Virus record (IMG/VR): IMGVR_UViG_3300020451_001396
Span: 1-49,801 of that record
DNA: 49,801 bases
DNA from: a virus
Reading direction: 5' to 3' (one strand)
The translations under genes were made by a program, and so were the position numbers. A model generated the notes under the pieces. That model saw nothing but the letters and a program-made list of their open reading frames with translations, was not told where the DNA came from and did not search any database. This document shows, piece after piece, positions 46,693 through 49,801 of the stretch. Position 1 is the first letter of the stretch; the number at the start of each line of letters is the position of its first letter.

Positions 46693-46782
46693 GTGAAAAT
46701 ATGTCACAATAATGTGACACGTATTTCACGGGTAAAACATACTATTCACAACAATGTGACAAAATGTGTCACAATAATGTGA
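46693..46782. promoter_or_regulatory. Cluster of three dyad operator-like sites
   Basis: TCACAATAATGTGA (centred 46710.5), TCACAACAATGTGA (46746-46759) and TCACAATAATGTGA (46769-46782) share one 14-bp dyad. The first is extended to TGTCACAATAATGTGACA and flanked by GTGAAAATA and TATTTCAC arms. Sites two and three form a larger inverted arrangement. Regulator or initiator binding is inferred. Confidence 0.7.
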
Positions 46783-46851
46783 ATCATGCCATAATGACAC
46801 TAAGAAAAGTTTATAAGTATAGGCAAAAAAATTTTTTCCGAATGGCATGAT
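46783..46851. repeat. 10-bp inverted repeat around an A/T tract
   Basis: ATCATGCCAT (46783-46792) and ATGGCATGAT (46842-46851) are perfectly complementary, 49 bp apart, enclosing an A7T6 tract. Confidence 0.7.
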
Positions 46852-46894
46852 AATTGCACTATATATATATCATAAAGAGGAAAAAGTTTTCTTC

Positions 46895-46937
46895 TTGCAA
46901 TTAAAGTTTACTATGGTAAAATTCCGATATAGTAAAC
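46895..46937 (+). promoter_or_regulatory. Rightward promoter with operator over the -10
   Basis: TTGCAA (46895-46900), 16 bp, TAAAAT (46917-46922). GTTTACTAT (46906-46914) and ATAGTAAAC (46929-46937) form a perfect 9-bp dyad centred on the -10. It would drive the gene at 46967. Confidence 0.5.
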
Positions 46938-46966
46938 AGGACATTACACTTTGAAAGGTTTTAATT

Positions 46967-47146
46967 ATGTCAAACAATTTTGAAATTTGCTACACTTCAG
47001 ATTGCTGCGGAGCATACGTTCACTCGGACGCTCAAATTTGCCCTACATGCTACGAACATTGTGAAGTGATTGAGGATTGCACGGTCTACGAAGATTCGGA
47101 CGCCGCACACTTTGATTCGATGCTAGATTTTCACGGGGCGGGCTAG
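46967..47146 (+). CDS. Small Cys-rich zinc-ribbon-like protein, 59 aa
   Basis: The ATG at 46967 has GAAAGG upstream. The product MSNNFEICYTSDCCGAYVH continues with CPTCYEHCE and an acidic end. Cys pairs at about 13-14 and 25/28 suggest a zinc ribbon. It is the first gene after the control region, hence probably early. It was found by reading the sequence and is too short for a family assignment. Confidence 0.65.
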   Translation: MSNNFEICYTSDCCGAYVHSDAQICPTCYEHCEVIEDCTVYEDSDAAHFDSMLDFHGAG

Positions 47147-47204
47147 TATTGTCCGGATCCATTTGGTACACTTGAAAAATCGCCACTACTTGGGAGTCAA
47201 AAAA

Positions 47205-47747
47205 ATGTTACAGTTCACCGAATCAGATTATAAAAAAGCAGCTAGTTTTTTGCAGGTCGACGAGCCAACCTACACTCCACAAAAAAATATTTTAAGTTAT
47301 AGCTATTCTAAGATATCGACGACCCACGATAAGGGCAAAGTAGGCGAGCATCTATTGTGCAATAAATTAAGGTCAGAATATGGTCTTGATGCTGTTCAAG
47401 TCGGGGGATGCGGCCGTCCAGACATCGAAATCAGATTGTCAAACGGTAGCGTGAAACGTGCAGAATGCAAAACGTCGATGCTAAACTCAAATGGTAAATA
47501 CAAGTTTTACAAAGTCAATCCAAACAATTTTGACATGCTGTTTTTCTGCTATGTTCACCCTACAAAATTTATGATCGTCCAGACAATCAAGAAGGCTGAT
47601 TTTCTCGCTTGGACTGAAATCGGTGGACGGGGCGGCAAGCCAGCAAAACGTAATGAGTACGGCTACAATATCGAAATGAGTCAGGATTTTACCAACGACA
47701 AGGGGCTGGACGGAAACATCTGGAGCGAAGGGGGGTGGACAAGCTAA
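47205..47747 (+). CDS. PD-(D/E)XK nuclease-like protein, 180 aa
   Basis: The ATG at 47205 has GGGAG at seven-base spacing; a TTG 14 codons upstream is rejected. HDKGKVGEHLL then VGGCGRPDIEIRL and RAECKTS form the Glu ... Pro-Asp ... Glu-x-Lys pattern of PD-(D/E)XK nucleases. The C-terminal half contains FDMLFFCYVHPTKF. It could be a Holliday-junction-type or restriction-like enzyme. Higher GC than the sugar genes. Confidence 0.65.
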   Translation: MLQFTESDYKKAASFLQVDEPTYTPQKNILSYSYSKISTTHDKGKVGEHLLCNKLRSEYGLDAVQVGGCGRPDIEIRLSNGSVKRAECKTSMLNSNGKYKFYKVNPNNFDMLFFCYVHPTKFMIVQTIKKADFLAWTEIGGRGGKPAKRNEYGYNIEMSQDFTNDKGLDGNIWSEGGWTS

Positions 47748-47793
47748 AGTCTAGATGGTAGAATGTCGATATACTTTTAACAGGAGAAAATAA

Positions 47794-47964
47794 ATGAGTC
47801 ACAACAATTGCATCATGCCAGAAGTCAGGAATAATGTTTGGGTCGTGTATGACCTGGACGGCAACAAGATCGGAGAAGTCGGAGCAATGTCGGAGACTGA
47901 GGCTAGACAAAAGGTAGCCCAGCATGTTATGATACCTTTCAGACTTTCACACATTGAGGAGTAA
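47794..47964 (+). CDS. Hypothetical small protein, 56 aa
   Basis: The ATG at 47794 is preceded by an AGGAGAAAATAA site. MSHNNCIMPEVRN is followed by VWVVYDLDGNKIGEVGAMSE, which looks like a small beta hairpin then helix. Good ribosome binding site and coding composition support it. Function unknown. Confidence 0.65.
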   Translation: MSHNNCIMPEVRNNVWVVYDLDGNKIGEVGAMSETEARQKVAQHVMIPFRLSHIEE

Positions 47965-47968
47965 TACA

Positions 47969-48322
47969 TTGAAAACTAAATGCAACCCACTGAAACTAAA
48001 CGAAACAATATTCTTAGCCAAATCACTAGATGAGGGTCGATATGTTAAGCGGTACTTTTTTAGTAACGGACTCGGAGCAAGTGTCGTGTGCCATGATGGT
48101 AGCTATGGTGGTCATGCAGGGTATTTTGAGGTGGCGATTCTAAAGTATAAGCACGGCGCCGACCCTGAGCAAACAAGTGAGCTCATCTATGACACGCCGA
48201 TCAATAAGGCTCTCGGTTGTGTAGATGTTATTGGGTGGCTTGACTTTCACGAAGTAGCTGATATACTACAGCAGATCAGGAATTTTAACACAGGAGATTA
48301 CAACTACAATGAACGAACTTAG
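47969..48322 (+). CDS. Hypothetical protein, 117 aa, TTG start
   Basis: A perfect AGGAG (47957-47961) lies seven bases before TTG at 47969, which fixes the start. The sequence MKTKCNPLKLNETIFLAK leads to GLGASVVCHDGSYGGHAGYFEV, a compact alpha/beta protein. No family or motif recognised. The end overlaps the next gene by 14 bases. Confidence 0.65.
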   Translation: MKTKCNPLKLNETIFLAKSLDEGRYVKRYFFSNGLGASVVCHDGSYGGHAGYFEVAILKYKHGADPEQTSELIYDTPINKALGCVDVIGWLDFHEVADILQQIRNFNTGDYNYNERT

Positions 48323-48467
48323 AGAACAAAACCTTTACGATATACTCGACAAGCTATCAACCAGATTAGTGCAACTATACTATGTATCTTGTTGGGAGAC
48401 AGATGATAAGGACGGCATGAGAGTTTCAGGAAACATACTTTATACGAGGAACTTCTTTAATGAATAA
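48309..48467 (+). CDS. Hypothetical small protein, 52 aa
   Basis: The ATG at 48309 overlaps the end of the upstream gene, and its stop overlaps the next start (ATGAATAA). MNELREQNLYDILDKLSTRL looks helical; a CWETDDKDG turn follows. The overlaps support a real gene. Function unknown. Confidence 0.55.
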   Translation: MNELREQNLYDILDKLSTRLVQLYYVSCWETDDKDGMRVSGNILYTRNFFNE

Positions 48468-48552
48468 GAATGATGGCGAACTATTTTGTATCTTGTTGTT
48501 TTTAGCTGTTACAGTTACAATGGTATTCTTAGAAAGGTTCAGTCAGTTATGA
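48460..48552 (+). CDS. Single-span membrane miniprotein, 30 aa
   Basis: MNKNDGELF is followed by one hydrophobic span (ILLFLAVTVTMVFL) and a short charged tail. It overlaps both neighbours (ATGAATAA at its start, ATGA at its end), which supports translation. Very short; a host-membrane effector or lysis accessory is possible but unproven. Confidence 0.5.
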   Translation: MNKNDGELFCILLFLAVTVTMVFLERFSQL

Positions 48553-48839
48553 GTACAGAAAAGCTAATGAGAAAATATCCTATCCTATCGGCGGCTTGGG
48601 ATGAATGCACGATGATATGGAAAGGTGTTGAGCAGGATGGTACAGTTCATAAGTTTAATAGAAAGGCTATGAGCAAGATTGTAAAGAGTGAACAGGTAAA
48701 GGTCGATGATAGATATATTGGTGGGAATGATAGTATGGTTGATCCAGTAGGAAAGCCAGGGAGTGAGGAAAGAATAGTTGCACTGGCTGAAAGATATGCT
48801 AGACTTACAGAAACAGAAACATCACCATTTGGAGAATAA
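48549..48839 (+). CDS. Hypothetical protein, 96 aa
   Basis: The start at 48549 is ATGA-coupled to the miniprotein upstream. MSTEKLMRKYPILSAAWDEC is followed by a basic helix (FNRKAMSKIVKSEQ) and a helical end (ERIVALAERYARL). No family recognised. Confidence 0.65.
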   Translation: MSTEKLMRKYPILSAAWDECTMIWKGVEQDGTVHKFNRKAMSKIVKSEQVKVDDRYIGGNDSMVDPVGKPGSEERIVALAERYARLTETETSPFGE

Positions 48840-48841
48840 TC

Positions 48842-49153
48842 ATGGCAAAGGTAATGCAAATAAGTTCACTGGAAGATATGTCGGCATCACTAATTGAAGA
48901 ACTGCCAACACTAACAGAGGAACTAATACAAGCACACGTATTTGAATATACTTTCGAGGGAGACGATGGGGAAATTTTAGTCGAAGAAGAAAAGATCGAA
49001 CAGGCATTAGAGGAATTAGCAACTATGGAAGTTGGTTTGGTAACAGCTTCATTATGTGCTAGAGATGAATTAGAATGTGCTTTCGATGATGAAAAGAACG
49101 AATTTGTTTTTTGGAATAAGAAAGAGGAAGAAAATGATTCAACCATGGATTGA
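48842..49153 (+). CDS. Acidic hypothetical protein, 103 aa
   Basis: The ATG at 48842 has GGAG upstream. The protein is strongly acidic (EELPTLTEEL, EGDDGEILVEEEKIEQALEE) and might mimic DNA or bind a basic partner; that is speculation from composition. Its end overlaps the next miniprotein by 20 bases. Confidence 0.65.
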   Translation: MAKVMQISSLEDMSASLIEELPTLTEELIQAHVFEYTFEGDDGEILVEEEKIEQALEELATMEVGLVTASLCARDELECAFDDEKNEFVFWNKKEEENDSTMD

Positions 49154-49250
49154 CCTGGAGCCAGTCATGCAGCAATACGGCCCTATCGTTTCGATGGGGT
49201 ACGTGTTGTTGTTTGCTTATATGTTCACCCGGCTTTTGTTTAAGATATAA
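49134..49250 (+). CDS. Single-span membrane miniprotein, 38 aa
   Basis: The ATG at 49134 has AGAGGAAG upstream. MIQPWIDLEPVMQQYGP leads to a span (IVSMGYVLLFAYMFTRLLF) and KI end. Good ribosome binding site. A membrane effector is plausible; the family is unknown. Confidence 0.55.
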   Translation: MIQPWIDLEPVMQQYGPIVSMGYVLLFAYMFTRLLFKI

Positions 49251-49278
49251 AAGTGATCCCTTTTGTAATGGTGTTTGT

Positions 49279-49297
49279 ACCGCCTTAACCAGGCGGT
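49279..49297 (+). other. 7-bp hairpin in a 164-bp gap
   Basis: ACCGCCT and AGGCGGT pair around a 5-nt loop. No T-tract follows in either direction, so it is not a convincing terminator. The rest of the gap (49251-49414) is AT-rich with a TATATATATA run near 49378; I see no gene in it. Confidence 0.5.
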
Positions 49298-49414
49298 TGA
49301 TATTAATGATACAGCCAGCGAAAAGCAATACCAAAATTTTCTTTTTTTATGTAAAGTTATTAAGCCAGCAATCCGATAATATATATATAAGGAAAGAATA
49401 ACCCACGGAGAAAA

Positions 49415-49573
49415 ATGATGTTGACAATCTACACTATATTTGGGATGATGGTAGGATTCGAGGGATATGATAACGGCAAAGTTTACTTTGGAGTTTATAC
49501 CCCTAATTGTGAGTATGGATACGTGATTACGCCGGAGGAAATTTACTTGGACACAATCTACGAAAAAAGGTAA
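49415..49573 (+). CDS. Hypothetical small protein, 52 aa
   Basis: The ATG at 49415 has CGGAGAAA upstream. MMLTIYTIFGMMVGFEGYDN is followed by YFGVYTPNCEYGYVITPEE, an apparently compact beta protein with a hydrophobic start. No family recognised. Confidence 0.6.
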   Translation: MMLTIYTIFGMMVGFEGYDNGKVYFGVYTPNCEYGYVITPEEIYLDTIYEKR

Positions 49574-49582
49574 AGATTGTGC

Positions 49583-49610
49583 TTGACAATGCCGATAATG
49601 ACTGTATACT
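49583..49610 (+). promoter_or_regulatory. Strong sigma70-type promoter
   Basis: A perfect TTGACA (49583-49588), 16 bp, TATACT (49605-49610). The next start codon is at 49645, 34 bp downstream. This is the closest match to the bacterial consensus in the window and suggests early transcription by host polymerase. Confidence 0.75.
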
Positions 49611-49644
49611 TGGAATATAACAACAACCACTTGGAGACTTAATT

Positions 49645-49801
49645 ATGACACCTGCTGAAAACATCTACCGATCAGATGCTGACATGGTGGACGGGCTTGT
49701 TGACGTTGAACAGTTCGCAGAAGATTTCACGAATGATAGCATTGGCACGCTACGTGATATGATGGAAGACGACCAGTATGATGACGGACAGCCTGACCTT
49801 A
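49645..49801 (+). CDS. Hypothetical acidic protein, C-terminus cut by window edge
   Basis: The ATG at 49645 has GGAG upstream. The visible 52 residues (MTPAENIYRSDADMVDGLVD, then MMEDDQYDDGQPD) are acidic. It follows the strong promoter at 49583-49610. The rest lies outside the window, so no assignment is possible. Confidence 0.65.
   Translation, partial: MTPAENIYRSDADMVDGLVDVEQFAEDFTNDSIGTLRDMMEDDQYDDGQPDL

Larger units (their letters stand above)
46505..46966. other. Gene-free control region, about 460 bp
   Basis: No credible gene is visible. The region holds C-rich tracts with an imperfect direct repeat (46572-46590 and 46667-46685), a leftward terminator, three dyad sites, a 10-bp inverted repeat and a promoter with an overlapping operator. 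It separates the sugar operon from the small-gene arm and is a candidate replication origin or early control switch. Confidence 0.7.

Noticed and set aside
46505-46966. tRNA genes or a CRISPR array in the control region
   Set aside because: No cloverleaf or T-loop sequence and no regularly spaced repeats with unique spacers; the repeats are short dyads.

Overview
The window is about 50 kb of an AT-rich tailed-phage (Caudoviricetes) genome. It is not a bacterial chromosome: terminase, portal, capsid, neck, tail tube, tape measure and fibre genes lie in one long leftward block, packed with ATGA, TAATG and TAGTG start/stop overlaps. No sheath gene is visible and the tape measure is 2,958 aa, which suggests a very long, flexible (siphovirus-like) tail. 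The host cannot be read from the sequence. The left and right ends of the window both cut genes, and no integrase, repressor or lysis gene was recognised.

Leftward block (minus strand, 42.65 kb down to 1). From its promoter-proximal end it holds: a small acidic ORF; a sigma-region-2-like protein with a Cys cluster; a likely small terminase; GDP-mannose 4,6-dehydratase (gmd); an HNH nuclease; an ERCC4/XPF-type nuclease; a Cys-motif protein; the large terminase; the portal; a prohead protease fused to a scaffold, with a probable internal scaffold start; a decoration-like protein; and the major capsid protein, followed by a good intrinsic terminator. Next come two small beta proteins, two fibre proteins with Mtd-like N-termini, an RgpF-like glycosyltransferase, a set of neck and tail-completion genes, the tail tube, a tail-chaperone region and the giant tape measure. 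Last are very large fibre or baseplate proteins carrying fibronectin III, Thr-Pro-rich and polyproline segments.

Rightward block (plus strand, 42.73 to 46.5 kb). It holds a small HTH protein, GDP-L-fucose synthase, GlmS, a eukaryote-type glucosamine-6-phosphate N-acetyltransferase (GNA1-like) and a small possibly secreted protein. With gmd on the other strand, the phage carries two steps to GDP-L-fucose and two steps to GlcNAc-6-phosphate. Together with the RgpF-like glycosyltransferase among the virion genes, this points to phage-directed glycan synthesis.

Control region (46.5 to 46.97 kb) and right arm. A gene-free stretch of about 460 bp carries C-rich direct repeats, a leftward-facing terminator, three copies of the dyad TCACAAYAATGTGA, a 10-bp inverted repeat, and a promoter whose -10 sits inside another 9-bp dyad. 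To its right are many very small rightward genes with a visibly more GC-rich composition, probably early or host-takeover genes: Zn-ribbon and PD-(D/E)XK proteins, two single-span membrane miniproteins and several unknowns. A strong promoter lies in front of the last, truncated gene.

Most distinctive observations: an FGE-sulfatase (SUMF1-type) domain in the 1,934-aa fibre whose two halves are in swapped order; a staphylococcal-nuclease domain with its catalytic residues intact inside the tape measure; the GlmS plus GNA1-like pair; the operator-rich 46.5-46.97 kb region; and a heptapeptide-repeat tail in the protein at the tail-chaperone position.
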